Below, in pieces: positions 39,368 to 47,713 of a stretch of 49,712 bases of DNA. The notes below the pieces were generated by a model that was given only the letters and a program-made list of their open reading frames with translations, made no database searches and was not told the DNA's origin. The stretch's first letter is position 1, and every line of letters begins with the position of its first letter. The position numbers were made by a program, and so were the translations under genes. Source of the DNA: Aquincola sp. (GTDB lineage Bacteria > Pseudomonadota > Gammaproteobacteria > Burkholderiales > Burkholderiaceae_C); contig JALHQP010000014.1 in NCBI GenBank assembly GCA_022841885.1, forward strand, positions 1 to 49,712, written 5' to 3'.

Positions 39368-40309
39368 ATGATTGATATGCGGGACAAGACGCCCATCGAG
39401 CTGCGGGCGCTGCGCCAGTTCGTCGCCGTGGCCGAGGAACTGCACTTCGGCCGCGCCGCGCAGCGCCTCGCGATGACGCAGCCGCCGCTCACGCTGGCGA
39501 TCCAGGCCCTCGAACGACGGCTCACGGCCACGCTGTTCGAACGCACGCGGCGTAGCGTGCGCCTGACGCCGGCCGGCGCCGCATTGCTCGACGCCGCACG
39601 GCGCGTGCTGACCGACGCGGCAGCCTTGCCGGCGGCAGTGCAGGCTGTGGCCCGCGGTGAGAGCGGCCGCTTGCGCCTGGCCTTCGTGTCGAGCGTCGCC
39701 TACGGGCCGTTGCCCGGCTGGCTGCGCGGCTTTCGCGATGCGAACCCCGGCGTGCGCCTGGACCTGCGCGAGGCCACGCTCGACGTGCAGTTGAGCGCGT
39801 TTGCGGCAGGCGAGATCGACGCCGGGTTCGTGCTGCATGCACCCGACTCGGCGCCGGTGGGGCTGGAGGTCTTGCCCGTGCTCGACGAGGCCGTGTGGCT
39901 CGCGCTGCCCGAGGACGCACCGGCCGCACGCCGCTCGGTGGTGCGCGCGGGCGACCTGTCGGGCGTGCCGCTGCTGACCTTCCCGCGCCCGATCACGCCG
40001 TCGCTCTACGATGCCATCTTCGCGGCCCAGCGCGCGCTCGGCTGGACGCCGGACGTGGCGCAGGAGGCGATCCAGATGCAGACGCTGGTCAACCTGGTCT
40101 CTGCCGGCATGGGCGCGGCGTGGGTGCCCGAGTCGGTGACACGGCTGCAGCGGCCGGGTGTCGTGTACCGCAAGGTCCACGGCGCGGCGCTGCAGGCCCA
40201 GACCAGCCTGGTCTGGCGCGCACCGGCCTCGCCGGTGGCTGCGCGCTTCATCGAGCATGTGCGAGGGCGGCCGGCGGCAGCGAAGCGGCGACAATCGCGT
40301 CCCGCCTGA
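39368..40309 (+). CDS. LysR family transcriptional regulator divergent from ilvD
   Basis: Regulator of 313 residues from the ATG at 39368; the ATG at 39377 is also possible. The winged helix reads [20 protein letters not shown], then [20 protein letters not shown], a CbnR/BenM-like start. The effector domain follows from about 95 with [20 protein letters not shown] and EIDAGFVLH. Its divergence from ilvD, with only 68 bases between the starts, suggests that it may control ilvD, but the BenM-like subgroup also regulates aromatic catabolism. The gap holds an A+T-rich CAATATATTTG patch. The effector is unknown. Confidence 0.88.
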   Translation: MIDMRDKTPIELRALRQFVAVAEELHFGRAAQRLAMTQPPLTLAIQALERRLTATLFERTRRSVRLTPAGAALLDAARRVLTDAAALPAAVQAVARGESGRLRLAFVSSVAYGPLPGWLRGFRDANPGVRLDLREATLDVQLSAFAAGEIDAGFVLHAPDSAPVGLEVLPVLDEAVWLALPEDAPAARRSVVRAGDLSGVPLLTFPRPITPSLYDAIFAAQRALGWTPDVAQEAIQMQTLVNLVSAGMGAAWVPESVTRLQRPGVVYRKVHGAALQAQTSLVWRAPASPVAARFIEHVRGRPAAAKRRQSRPA

Positions 40310-40327
40310 CCCGACCGACGTTTCTCG

Positions 40328-41131
40328 ATGCTCGTCCACCCGCAGTTCGACCCCATTGCCCTGAAGCTCGGGCCGGTGGGCATCCATTGGTACGGCCTGA
40401 TGTACGTGGTGGCCTTCGTGCTCTTCCTCTGGCTGGGCGCACGGCGCACCCGGCAGCCGCACTGGGCGCAGGACGGCTGGTCGCGGCGCGACGTCGAGGA
40501 CCTGCTGTTCTTCGGCGTGCTCGGCGTCATCATCGGCGGGCGCCTGGGCTACGTGCTGTTCTACAAGCCCGGCTACTACGCCGGCCATCCGCTCGAGGCG
40601 CTGATGGTGTGGAAGGGCGGCATGTCCTTCCATGGCGGCCTGCTCGGCGTGATCGGGGCGTTGTGGCTGTTCGCGCAGCGCCGCGGGCGTGCATTCCTCG
40701 CGGTCACCGACCTGGTCGCACCCTGCGTGCCCACGGGCCTGGCGGCCGGGCGCCTGGGCAACTTCATCAACGGCGAACTGTGGGGTCGCGCTGCCGATCC
40801 GTCCTTGCCCTGGGCCATGGTGTTCCCGCAGTCGGGCAGTGCGATCGCGCGCCACCCCTCGCAGCTCTACCAGGTGGCGCTCGAGGGCCTGCTGCTGTTC
40901 GTGCTGTTGTGGTGGTATGCCCGCAAGCCCCGCGGCCTGGGCCAGGTGTCCGGCGCCTTCCTCGTCGGCTATGGCCTGTTCCGCTTCATTGCCGAGTTCT
41001 TCCGGGAGCCCGACAGCTTCCTCGGCATCCTCGCGCTGGGCATGAGCATGGGCCAGTGGCTGTGCCTGCCGATGATCGTGGCCGGCGCTTGGCTGTGGCA
41101 GCGCGGCGCGCGCTTCGGAGCAGCCACCTGA
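40328..41131 (+). CDS. lgt: Prolipoprotein diacylglyceryl transferase
   Basis: Adds diacylglycerol from phosphatidylglycerol to the lipobox cysteine of prolipoproteins, at the inner membrane. The protein has 267 residues with about seven hydrophobic segments. The Lgt signature appears as [18 protein letters not shown], with early [14 protein letters not shown] and [10 protein letters not shown], and later RHPSQLYQ. The TGA overlaps the ATG of the following exonuclease gene by one base. Confidence 0.97.
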   Translation: MLVHPQFDPIALKLGPVGIHWYGLMYVVAFVLFLWLGARRTRQPHWAQDGWSRRDVEDLLFFGVLGVIIGGRLGYVLFYKPGYYAGHPLEALMVWKGGMSFHGGLLGVIGALWLFAQRRGRAFLAVTDLVAPCVPTGLAAGRLGNFINGELWGRAADPSLPWAMVFPQSGSAIARHPSQLYQVALEGLLLFVLLWWYARKPRGLGQVSGAFLVGYGLFRFIAEFFREPDSFLGILALGMSMGQWLCLPMIVAGAWLWQRGARFGAAT

Positions 41132-41841
41132 TGCGCCAGATCTTCCTCGACACCGAGACCACCGGCCTGTCCGCCGAGGGCGGCGACCGCCTGATCGAGA
41201 TCGGCTGCCTGGAGATGGTGAACCGGCGCCTCACCGGCAACCACCTGCATCTGTACGTCAACCCCGAGCGGTCGAGCAGCGAGGACGCGTTCAAGGTGCA
41301 CGGCATCAGCGATCAGTTCCTGGCCGACAAGCCGCGCTTCGCCGAAGTGGCCGAGCAGCTGCTGGCCTACGTGGCCGGGGCCGAGGTCATCATCCACAAC
41401 GCGGCCTTCGACGTCGGCTTCATCGACGCCGAGCTGCGGCGTGCCGGCCGCGGCGCCTTGCGCGAGCATGTGGCCAAGGTGACCGACTCGCTGCTGATGG
41501 CGCGCGAGATGTTCCCCGGCAAGTCGAACTCGCTCGACGCCTTGTGCCGGCGCCTCGAGGTGGACAACACGCACCGCACGCTGCACGGTGCGCTGCTCGA
41601 CGCGGGGCTGCTGGCCGAGGTCTACATCCGCATGACGCGTGGGCAGGACTCGCTGGTGATCGACGCCGGCGCTGCGGCGTCGTCGGCCGGCCCGGCGGTC
41701 GCCGAGGCCGCTGCCGACTTTCGTGGCCTCGAACTCATCGCCGTGACGCCAACATGGGAAGAGCTGGCGGCCCACGAGGCCGTGCTCGCCGACCTGGACA
41801 AGGCCAGCGGCGGCCAGACGGTCTGGAAGCGTCTGGCATAA
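41131..41841 (+). CDS. dnaQ: DNA polymerase III epsilon subunit, 3'-5' exonuclease
   Basis: Proofreading exonuclease of 236 residues. The three DEDD(h) blocks are clear: LDTETTGLSAEGGDRLIEIG near residue 6, HNAAFDVGFIDAELRRAG near 90 and HRTLHGALLDAGLLAEVYI near 155, with the catalytic His and Asp. The FKVHGISDQFL block is also typical of DnaQ. The C-terminal region (residues about 190-236) is where it would bind the alpha subunit. It overlaps lgt by one base and ends 19 bases before tRNA-Val. Confidence 0.95.
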   Translation: MRQIFLDTETTGLSAEGGDRLIEIGCLEMVNRRLTGNHLHLYVNPERSSSEDAFKVHGISDQFLADKPRFAEVAEQLLAYVAGAEVIIHNAAFDVGFIDAELRRAGRGALREHVAKVTDSLLMAREMFPGKSNSLDALCRRLEVDNTHRTLHGALLDAGLLAEVYIRMTRGQDSLVIDAGAAASSAGPAVAEAAADFRGLELIAVTPTWEELAAHEAVLADLDKASGGQTVWKRLA

Positions 41842-41860
41842 TGCGCGCCTCTCGCGGTTC

Positions 41861-41935
41861 GGGCGGTTAGCTCAGCGGTAGAGCACTGCCTTCACACGGC
41901 AGGGGTCGCAGGTTCGAACCCTGCACCGCCCACCA
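41861..41935 (+). tRNA. tRNA-Val (anticodon CAC)
   Basis: A 75-nt cloverleaf starts GGGCGGT and ends ACCGCCC plus encoded ACCA. The anticodon loop is TTCACAC, so the anticodon is CAC and it reads GTG (Val). D-arm GCTCAGCGGTAGAGC and T-arm GTTCGAA are normal. Confidence 0.96.
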
Positions 41936-41940
41936 CTCCC

Positions 41941-42156
41941 ATGGACCGCACGCCACCCGAACTGAGCCGCCGCCGAGCGCAACGCGGTCTCGCTGCGCTC
42001 GTGCTCGTGGCCCTGGTGCTGCTGCTGGCGATGGTGCCGGCGATGCTGCTGCTGCAGTCCGCGATGGAGCGCCAGCGTGTGCTCGACGCCCAGGTGCGCG
42101 CGATGCTCAAGGGGCCACCGCGGGCGCCGCCGCAGCCGGCCAGCGCCGCGCAGTGA
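41941..42156 (+). CDS. Possible small single-span membrane protein (71 aa)
   Basis: Short frame that starts five bases after tRNA-Val and ends one base before the lactonase gene on the other strand. It has one clear hydrophobic span, LAALVLVALVLLLAMVPAML, at about residues 17-40, flanked by a basic N-terminus (RRRAQR) and a Pro/Ala-rich tail. That topology suggests the N-terminus is cytoplasmic. There is no clear ribosome site, because the tRNA is directly upstream, and no family is recognised. It may be expressed only by read-through. Confidence 0.35.
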   Translation: MDRTPPELSRRRAQRGLAALVLVALVLLLAMVPAMLLLQSAMERQRVLDAQVRAMLKGPPRAPPQPASAAQ

Positions 42157-42157
42157 G

Positions 42158-42985
42158 CTAGAGCGTGTAGACGCGGACCGCGTTGCCGCCGAGCACGGCG
42201 TCGCGTTGCGATGCGGAAAGCGGTGCAAGCAGCGTCTGCGTGTCGTCCCACCAATCGCGGTAGCTTGCCGCGAGCTCGAGCACCGGCCAGTCGCTGCCCC
42301 ACAGCACGCGCTGCGGGCCGAAGCTCGCGAGCAGGTGCTGCGCCCAACGCTGCGCTGCGCCGCGCGCCGGTCGCGGCCCGGCCTCGGTGAGCAGGCCCGA
42401 GAGCTTGCAGACGGCCGAGGTCTCCTGCGCGATGAGCGCCAGGCCGTCGGCCCACGGTTGCCACTGCGCCTGCGCGATGTCGGGCTTGGCGCCATGGTCG
42501 ATCACCACCTGCAGCCTAGGGTGGCGTGCGCAGAGCGCGAGCATCCGCGGCAGGTGCACCGGCTTGACCAGCGCGTCGAACACCAGGCCCTGCGCGGCCA
42601 TCGCGTCGAGCGCGGGCGCAAGGGCGGGTTGCAGGATCCAGTCGGGGTCGTCGATGTCCTGCAGCATCGGGCGCAGGCCCTTGAGCTTCGGGTGCGCCGC
42701 TGCCAGCTGCGCGACGCGCCCGGGGACATCGCGGGTCAGCAGGTCCAGCCAGCCGACGACGCCGCGCACCGCGTCGTGGCGAGCGGCCTCCACGAGCAGG
42801 AAGCCGGTCTCCGCTTCGGTGGACGCGGCCTGCACCAGCACGCCGGCGCGCACGCCGAGCGGCCGCGCTTGTCGCTGCCAGTGCTCGACCGTGACGTCGC
42901 GATGGATCGGCGCCAGCGCCGGCGTCAGCCAGGCGTAGTCGCCACGCGCCAGGCGCCAGCAGTGGAAGTGCGCGTCGACGATCAC
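42158..42985 (-). CDS. L-fuconolactonase-like amidohydrolase (COG3618)
   Basis: Probable sugar-lactone hydrolase, 275 residues, TIM-barrel amidohydrolase. It opens with VIVDAHFHCWRLARGDYAWL, the COG3618 start; further motifs are GLRPMLQDIDDPDWI, VVIDHGAKPDIA, CKLSGLLTEAG and VLWGSDWPVLEL with the final Asp. This family includes L-fucono-1,5-lactonase and L-rhamnonolactonase. Its neighbour is an L-fucose-type dehydrogenase, which would make the lactone. The start is the GTG at 42985, eight bases after the dehydrogenase stop; the longer open frame is not supported. Confidence 0.82.
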   Translation of the reverse strand: MIVDAHFHCWRLARGDYAWLTPALAPIHRDVTVEHWQRQARPLGVRAGVLVQAASTEAETGFLLVEAARHDAVRGVVGWLDLLTRDVPGRVAQLAAAHPKLKGLRPMLQDIDDPDWILQPALAPALDAMAAQGLVFDALVKPVHLPRMLALCARHPRLQVVIDHGAKPDIAQAQWQPWADGLALIAQETSAVCKLSGLLTEAGPRPARGAAQRWAQHLLASFGPQRVLWGSDWPVLELAASYRDWWDDTQTLLAPLSASQRDAVLGGNAVRVYTL

Positions 42986-42992
42986 GCTGCCT

Positions 42993-44003
42993 TCAAGTCG
43001 GTGTGGGCGCGTCGGCGGGCAGCAGGCCGGCCGCACGCAGGTCATGCCAATACGCGGCGGGGATGGGGTGGTTCACCATCGCCAGCGCGTCCTGCCACTC
43101 GGCGGTGTTGCGCGCGCCGACCATCACGATGTCGATCGCCGGGTGCGCCAGCGGGAACTGCAGCGCCGCGGCGCGCAGCGGCACGCCGTGGCGCTCGCAC
43201 ACCGCCTCGATGCGGGCGGTGCGTTCGACCCACTCGCGTGCCGCGGGCGCGTAGTTGAAGCGCGCCACGCCAGCGCCCCGCGCGCCGGTGGCCAGCAGCC
43301 CCGAGTTGAACGCGCCGCCGAGTGCGATGCGCACGCCGCGTGCTGCGCACAAGGGCAGCAGATCGGGCAGGGCGCTGTGGTCGAGCAGGCTGTAGCGGCC
43401 CGCCAGCAGCAGTACGTCGAGCTCGGCCTCGCGCAGCACGTCGAGCACGACGCGCACATCGTTCACGCCCAGGCCGACGGCGCGCACCAAGCCGTCGCGC
43501 TTGAGTGCGTCGATCGCGGGCAGGGTCTCGTCGATCACCTGGCGCCGCACCGCGTCGGCGCCGGCGCCATGTGTGGCGGCGTCGCAGTCGTGCACGAAGG
43601 CCACGTCCAGCCGCGCCAGGCCCAGGCGCTGCAGGCTGTCCTCGACACTGTGCCGCACGCCGGCAGCGCTGTAGTCCCAGTGCTGGCGGAAGGGCAGGCC
43701 GCCGACATAGCCGTGCTGCTCGCGGGGCGCCGACGGATCGGGCGTCAGCAGTCGGCCGACCTTGCTCGACAGCGTGTAGTGATCGCGCGGCCGCGCGCGC
43801 AGCGCATCGCCGATGCGCCGCTCCGACAGGCCATGGCCGTAGTGCGGCGCGGTGTCGAAGCTGCGGCAGCCGCTGGCCCAGGCGGCGCCGAGCAGCGCCC
43901 GCGCATCGTCCTCGGGCACCGGCGCGAACAGGTTGCCCAGTGGCGCGCCGCCGAGGCCGAGCCGGCTGCGTGCGGCGTCGTTGCAGGGGGCGAAGGAGAA
44001 CAT
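42993..44003 (-). CDS. L-fucose/D-threo-aldose 1-dehydrogenase-like aldo/keto reductase
   Basis: Oxidises an aldose such as L-fucose to its lactone with NAD(P)+, 336 residues. The tetrad is seen as FDTAPHYGHGLSERRIGDAL (Asp, Tyr), LSSKVGRLL (Lys) and VHDCDA (His). GLGGAPLGNLFAPVPEDDA and GLGVNDVRV also match the D-threo-aldose or fucose dehydrogenase subgroup. I chose the ATG at 44003 (MFSFAPCNDAAR), with GGAGAA upstream. A start at 44045 is in frame but falls inside a 7-bp inverted repeat that is probably an operator. It leads the leftward pair with the lactonase. Confidence 0.82.
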   Translation of the reverse strand: MFSFAPCNDAARSRLGLGGAPLGNLFAPVPEDDARALLGAAWASGCRSFDTAPHYGHGLSERRIGDALRARPRDHYTLSSKVGRLLTPDPSAPREQHGYVGGLPFRQHWDYSAAGVRHSVEDSLQRLGLARLDVAFVHDCDAATHGAGADAVRRQVIDETLPAIDALKRDGLVRAVGLGVNDVRVVLDVLREAELDVLLLAGRYSLLDHSALPDLLPLCAARGVRIALGGAFNSGLLATGARGAGVARFNYAPAAREWVERTARIEAVCERHGVPLRAAALQFPLAHPAIDIVMVGARNTAEWQDALAMVNHPIPAAYWHDLRAAGLLPADAPTPT

Positions 44004-44042
44004 CGCGGCCGGGCTCCAGGGTTTCCACCCGTGATGGGGCAG

Positions 44043-44060
44043 CATGTTATGACTAACATG
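44043..44060. promoter_or_regulatory. Putative GntR/FCD operator between divergent sugar operons
   Basis: CATGTTA-TGAC-TAACATG is a perfect inverted repeat with 7-bp arms. It lies between the fucose-type dehydrogenase (start 44003) and the fucose mutarotase (start 44111). The GntR-family regulator at 44554 is the likely ligand, and could control both directions. Confidence 0.65.
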
Positions 44061-44110
44061 TCAGCTTGCAGATGCGGGTGAACCCGAGCTGCACCACCCA
44101 ACGTTGCGCG

Positions 44111-44557
44111 ATGCTCAAGCACATTCCTGCCCTGCTGACACCCGACGCGCTGCATGCGTTGGCGAGCATGGGCCATGGCGACACGCTGGCCATCGTCGAT
44201 GCGCATTTCCCGGCCGCGCGGGTGGCCGCGCGGGCAGGCGCACGGCTGGTGCAGGTGCCGGGTGCCGACACGCCGGCGCTGCTGCGCGCCGTGCTCGCCC
44301 TGATGCCGCTCGACGACGCGACGGCCGAAGCAGCGTGGACGATGCAGGTCATCGGCGATCCGGTGGCCGTGCCTGCCGCTGTCGCCGAGATCCGCGCCGG
44401 GCTCAAGGCCAACGGCGAGCGTGAACCCGGCACGCTCGAACGACACGCGTTCTACGAGGCCGCGGCGCGGGCGTTCGCGATCTTCCAGTGCGGCGAGGCG
44501 CGCACCTACGGCAACCTGCTGCTGGCCAAGGGCGTACTGCAGGAGGACGCGCGATGA
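44111..44557 (+). CDS. fucU: L-fucose mutarotase, FucU/RbsD family
   Basis: Interconverts alpha and beta sugar anomers, cytoplasmic, 148 residues. The family start MLKHIPALLTPDALHALASM is followed by the conserved HGDTLAIVDAHFP block with catalytic His. ATYGN-like EARTYGNLLLAKGVL near the C-terminus matches FucU rather than RbsD. The frame is open upstream but the ATG at 44111 fits the family. Its stop overlaps the GntR gene start (ATGA). It begins the rightward operon, opposite the dehydrogenase and lactonase. Confidence 0.88.
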   Translation: MLKHIPALLTPDALHALASMGHGDTLAIVDAHFPAARVAARAGARLVQVPGADTPALLRAVLALMPLDDATAEAAWTMQVIGDPVAVPAAVAEIRAGLKANGEREPGTLERHAFYEAAARAFAIFQCGEARTYGNLLLAKGVLQEDAR

Positions 44558-45249
44558 GCGCCCCGCTCAGCCTGCGCGCCAAGGCCTACGAGAGCTTTCG
44601 CCAGCAGATCCTGGAGGCCAACATCCGGCCCGGCCAGTTCATCTCGCAACGCGAGCTGGTGCAGCTGCTGGACATGCCGCTGGGCGCAGTGCGCGAGCTG
44701 ATCCCGCGCCTGGAGGCCGAAGGCCTGCTCAAGACCGTGCCGCAGCGTGGGCTGCAGATTGCGCATGTGGACCTGGCGCTGATCAACAACGCCTACCAGC
44801 TGCGCCTGGTGCTCGAGCGCGAGGCGGCCGTGCGTTTCTGCGCCACGGTGTCGGACGCCGACCTGGCTGCGATCGAAGACGCGCACCGCCGCATCGTCGG
44901 GCGTGCCAGCAAAGGCCCGGTGGACGCCGCGCTGCTGGGCGACGCGCAGAGCGTGGACTGGGGCCTGCACGACCTGATGATCGACGCGCTCGGCAACGCG
45001 CTGATTTCCGAGACGTACCGCGTCAACAGCCTGCGCGTGCGCCTGATCCGGCTCGAACGCGCGATGCTGTCCGCGGACGCGCTGATCCCCGCGATGGAAG
45101 AGCACCTGTGGTTCATCGCCGCGCTCAAGCGTCGCGACGCGCCCCAGGTGGCCGAACGCCTGACCCACCATATCGAAAGCTCGCATCGGCGCGTGCTCGG
45201 CCTGCCCAGGCCGCCGCTGCCGGACGATCCCACACAGGACAACGCATGA
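44554..45249 (+). CDS. GntR family regulator with FCD domain
   Basis: Transcription factor of 231 residues. The winged helix lies at about residues 5-70 (KAYESFRQQILEANIRPGQF, then ISQRELVQLLDMPLGAVREL). The all-helical FCD effector domain follows from about 85, with metal or ligand residues in DWGLHDLMIDALGN, EEHLWFIAALKRRD and LTHHIESSHRR. FCD regulators often sense sugar acids or other carboxylates. It overlaps both neighbours by four bases (ATGA). The inverted repeat at 44043-44060 is its likely site, which would make the operon self-regulated. Confidence 0.9.
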   Translation: MSAPLSLRAKAYESFRQQILEANIRPGQFISQRELVQLLDMPLGAVRELIPRLEAEGLLKTVPQRGLQIAHVDLALINNAYQLRLVLEREAAVRFCATVSDADLAAIEDAHRRIVGRASKGPVDAALLGDAQSVDWGLHDLMIDALGNALISETYRVNSLRVRLIRLERAMLSADALIPAMEEHLWFIAALKRRDAPQVAERLTHHIESSHRRVLGLPRPPLPDDPTQDNA

Positions 45250-46187
45250 CCTCGTCGTTTCCCGACGCGCCCGGCCTGCACGGCGTCTGGCCCGCGCTGA
45301 TGACCCCGCTGGCCGCTGACCTGTCGATCGACCATGCACGCTTCGCCGCCCATGCGCGGCAGCTGCTCGAAGCGGGTTGCGGCGGCGTTACGCCCTTCGG
45401 CACCACCGGCGAGGGTCCGTCGTTCTCGGTCGCCGAACGCTACGCCGCTGTCGACGCGCTGATCGCCGGCGGCGTGCCGGCGGCGCGCGTCCTGGTGTCG
45501 GTGAGCTGCACGGCCGTGCCCGACACCGTGGCCCTGGTGCGCCATGCGCAGGACGTCGGCGCCTGGGGCGTGCTGCTGATGCCGCCGTTCTTCTTCAAGG
45601 GGGTCAGCGACGAAGGCATCGTCGACAGCTACCGTCAGGTGCTCGACGCGACGGCGGACCGGCCGCTGCGCGTGGTGCTGTACCACATCCCCCCGGTGTC
45701 GGCGGTGGGCCTGTCGCATGCCGTGATCGCCGAGCTGCTGCGCCGCTACCCGCAGCGCATCGTCGCGATCAAGGACAGCGCCTGCGACCGTGCCTGGTCG
45801 CTCGGGCTGGCGCAAGCCTTCATGCGGCCCGGTGCCGGACGCATCGGCGTGCATGTGGGCAACGAACTCGACCTGCCGCCGATGGCCGCGCACGGCAGCC
45901 GCGGTGCGGTCAGCGGCCTGGCCAACTTCATGCCGCGCACGGTGCACCGCCTGGCCACCGGGCCCGACGCAACCCGCACGGCCGGCGAGCACGCGAAGGT
46001 GCAGCGCCTGCTGGCTTGGCTTGGCGGCTACGCGTTGATCCCGGCTCTCAAGGCCGTGATGGCGGCGCAGACTGGCGACACCGGCTGGCTGCGCGTGCGG
46101 CCGCCGCTGGCGCCGCTCGACGCCGAGCGATTCGACACCTTCCGCCGCGAACTGGCGGCGCACGGTCTGAACCCTGCCCACGACTGA
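45246..46187 (+). CDS. DapA/N-acetylneuraminate lyase family aldolase
   Basis: Class I aldolase or dehydratase, 313 residues, TIM barrel. The family signature GGVTPFGTTGEGPSFSVAER holds the substrate-binding T-T/G loop. VLYHIPPVSAVGL carries the catalytic Tyr, and RIVAIKDSACDRAW the Schiff-base Lys. Family members cleave 2-keto-3-deoxy sugar acids as well as making dihydrodipicolinate. Next to fucose-type genes it would suit cleavage of 2-keto-3-deoxy-fuconate to pyruvate and lactaldehyde, but no dehydratase for making that compound is in view. It is not likely to be the housekeeping dapA. Confidence 0.85.
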   Translation: MTSSFPDAPGLHGVWPALMTPLAADLSIDHARFAAHARQLLEAGCGGVTPFGTTGEGPSFSVAERYAAVDALIAGGVPAARVLVSVSCTAVPDTVALVRHAQDVGAWGVLLMPPFFFKGVSDEGIVDSYRQVLDATADRPLRVVLYHIPPVSAVGLSHAVIAELLRRYPQRIVAIKDSACDRAWSLGLAQAFMRPGAGRIGVHVGNELDLPPMAAHGSRGAVSGLANFMPRTVHRLATGPDATRTAGEHAKVQRLLAWLGGYALIPALKAVMAAQTGDTGWLRVRPPLAPLDAERFDTFRRELAAHGLNPAHD

Positions 46188-46210
46188 CACCACACCCACA
46201 AGGAGACACC

Positions 46211-47212
46211 ATGACCCTCTCGCTCTTGCGCCGCAGCCTCCTCGCAGCCACCGCCGCCATCTGCGCCGCCGAGGCGATGCCCGCGCTGGCCCAGAACAAG
46301 GTGCTGCTGCGCATCTCCACGCCCGCGGTGCCCGACGACTGGCACGGCAAGATGTGGACCGTGTTCAAGGAGTCGCTCGACAAGAGCGCGCCGGGAGAGT
46401 TCGACGTCCAGATCAACCTCAACGCGGCCCTGTTCAAGCAGGGCACCGAGCCGGCGGCCATGGCGCGCGGCAATCTGGAGCTTTCGTCGATCTCGGCCTT
46501 CGACATCGCCAAGCTGGTGCCCGAGTTCTCGATCTTCACCGCCGGCTACATCATCCGCGACCCCGACCACCAGCAGAAGGTGTTCAACGGGCCGATCGGC
46601 GAGGAGATGTACAAGGGCGTGGCCGAGAAGATGGACGTGACCATCCTGTCGCCGATATACCTCGGCACGCGCCAGGTCAACCTGCGCGAGGCGCGCAACG
46701 TGCGCACGCCGGCCGACCTGAAGGGCGTGAAGCTGCGCATGCCGGGCTCGAAGGAGTGGCTGTTCCTCGGCGAGGCGCTCGGTGCCACCGCCACGCCGCT
46801 GGCCTTCGGCGAGGTCTACCTGGGCCTGAAGACCGGCACCGTCGACGGCCAGGACAACCCGCTGCCCACGGTGCGCGCGGCCAAGTTCTACGAGGTGACC
46901 AAGCAGCTCGTGCTGACGAACCACCTGGTCGACGGCATCTTCATCGCCATCTCCAACAAGAGCTGGAACGCGATGAGCGCGGCCCAGAAGGCCAAGGTCA
47001 AGGCGGCGGCGCAGGCCGCGGCGGCCTTCAACAACGAGAACCGCATCAAGGAAGAGGCGCAGATCGTCGACTTCTTCAAGCAGCAAGGCCTGCAGGTCAC
47101 GACGCCCGACGTCGAGGCCTTCCGCAAGGCGGTGCAGGCGGCGTATGCACCGTCGGACATCGCCAAGTCCTGGCCCAAGGGGCTGCTCGAGCGCATCAAC
47201 GCGACGAAGTAA
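46211..47212 (+). CDS. dctP: TRAP transporter solute-binding subunit (DctP family), second system
   Basis: Periplasmic binding protein, 333 residues, with a signal peptide (SLLRRSLLAATAAICAAEA, cleaved near ALAQ at residue 28). The blocks YLGTRQVNLREARNVRTPAD, LKGVKLRMPGSKEW, GLKTGTVDGQDNPLPT and FYEVTKQLVLTNHLVDG are DctP. The KLRMP Arg that binds the ligand carboxylate is present, so a sugar acid (fuconate, galactonate or another aldonate) is likelier than neutral fucose. AAGGAGAC precedes the ATG. It shares much sequence with the binding protein at 12288-13277, so the two systems are related. Confidence 0.92.
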   Translation: MTLSLLRRSLLAATAAICAAEAMPALAQNKVLLRISTPAVPDDWHGKMWTVFKESLDKSAPGEFDVQINLNAALFKQGTEPAAMARGNLELSSISAFDIAKLVPEFSIFTAGYIIRDPDHQQKVFNGPIGEEMYKGVAEKMDVTILSPIYLGTRQVNLREARNVRTPADLKGVKLRMPGSKEWLFLGEALGATATPLAFGEVYLGLKTGTVDGQDNPLPTVRAAKFYEVTKQLVLTNHLVDGIFIAISNKSWNAMSAAQKAKVKAAAQAAAAFNNENRIKEEAQIVDFFKQQGLQVTTPDVEAFRKAVQAAYAPSDIAKSWPKGLLERINATK

Positions 47213-47218
47213 GCCGCC

Positions 47219-47713
47219 GTGCGTGTCTGGCTGAAGCGCGGCGCCGACGCCGTCGGTGCCGGGCTCTTCGCGACCCTGCTCCTGGTGTTCCTGGTCCAGA
47301 TCACGGCGCGCTTCGGCTTCAACCGGCCGCTGCCCTGGACCGACGAGCTGGCGGTCGTGCTCTATGTCTGGGTCATCCTGTGGGCGGCCGCCTTCATGGT
47401 GCCTTCGCGCGAGCATGTGGCCTTCGACCTCGTCTACCAGGCGATGGGGCCGCGCACGCGGCGCGGCATGCAGTTCGCCGGTGCGCTGCTGATCGGCGGC
47501 CTGGCGGCCTGGGCACTCCCGGGCAGCTGGGATTACGTGCGCTTCATGGCACGCGAGGGTACGCCGGTGCTTGGCCTGCCGTTCTCGTGGGTCTTCCTGC
47601 CCTTCGTCGGGTTGCTGTGCGCGCTGGTCGTGCGCAGTGCATGGCAGCTGTGGCGGCTGCTGCGCGGCGCGCCGCTCGAGGAAGCCGGCCTGCTCGAGGG
47701 GCATTCGTCTTGA
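47219..47713 (+). CDS. dctQ: TRAP transporter small permease (DctQ family), second system
   Basis: Small four-helix membrane subunit, 164 residues. The start is the GTG at 47219, five bases after the dctP stop. Hydrophobic segments lie at about 12-30, 43-60, 85-105 and 120-140. ARFGFNRPLPWTDELAVVLY and the SREHVAFDLVYQAMG loop match the DctQ family. Its stop overlaps the TTG start of the dctM gene (TTGA). Confidence 0.9.
   Translation: MRVWLKRGADAVGAGLFATLLLVFLVQITARFGFNRPLPWTDELAVVLYVWVILWAAAFMVPSREHVAFDLVYQAMGPRTRRGMQFAGALLIGGLAAWALPGSWDYVRFMAREGTPVLGLPFSWVFLPFVGLLCALVVRSAWQLWRLLRGAPLEEAGLLEGHSS

Noticed and set aside
45246-46187. Assignment of the DapA-family gene as the lysine-synthesis enzyme
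   Set aside because: The family signature fits, but its position between a sugar-type GntR regulator and a TRAP transporter and its overlap coupling point to sugar-acid catabolism.
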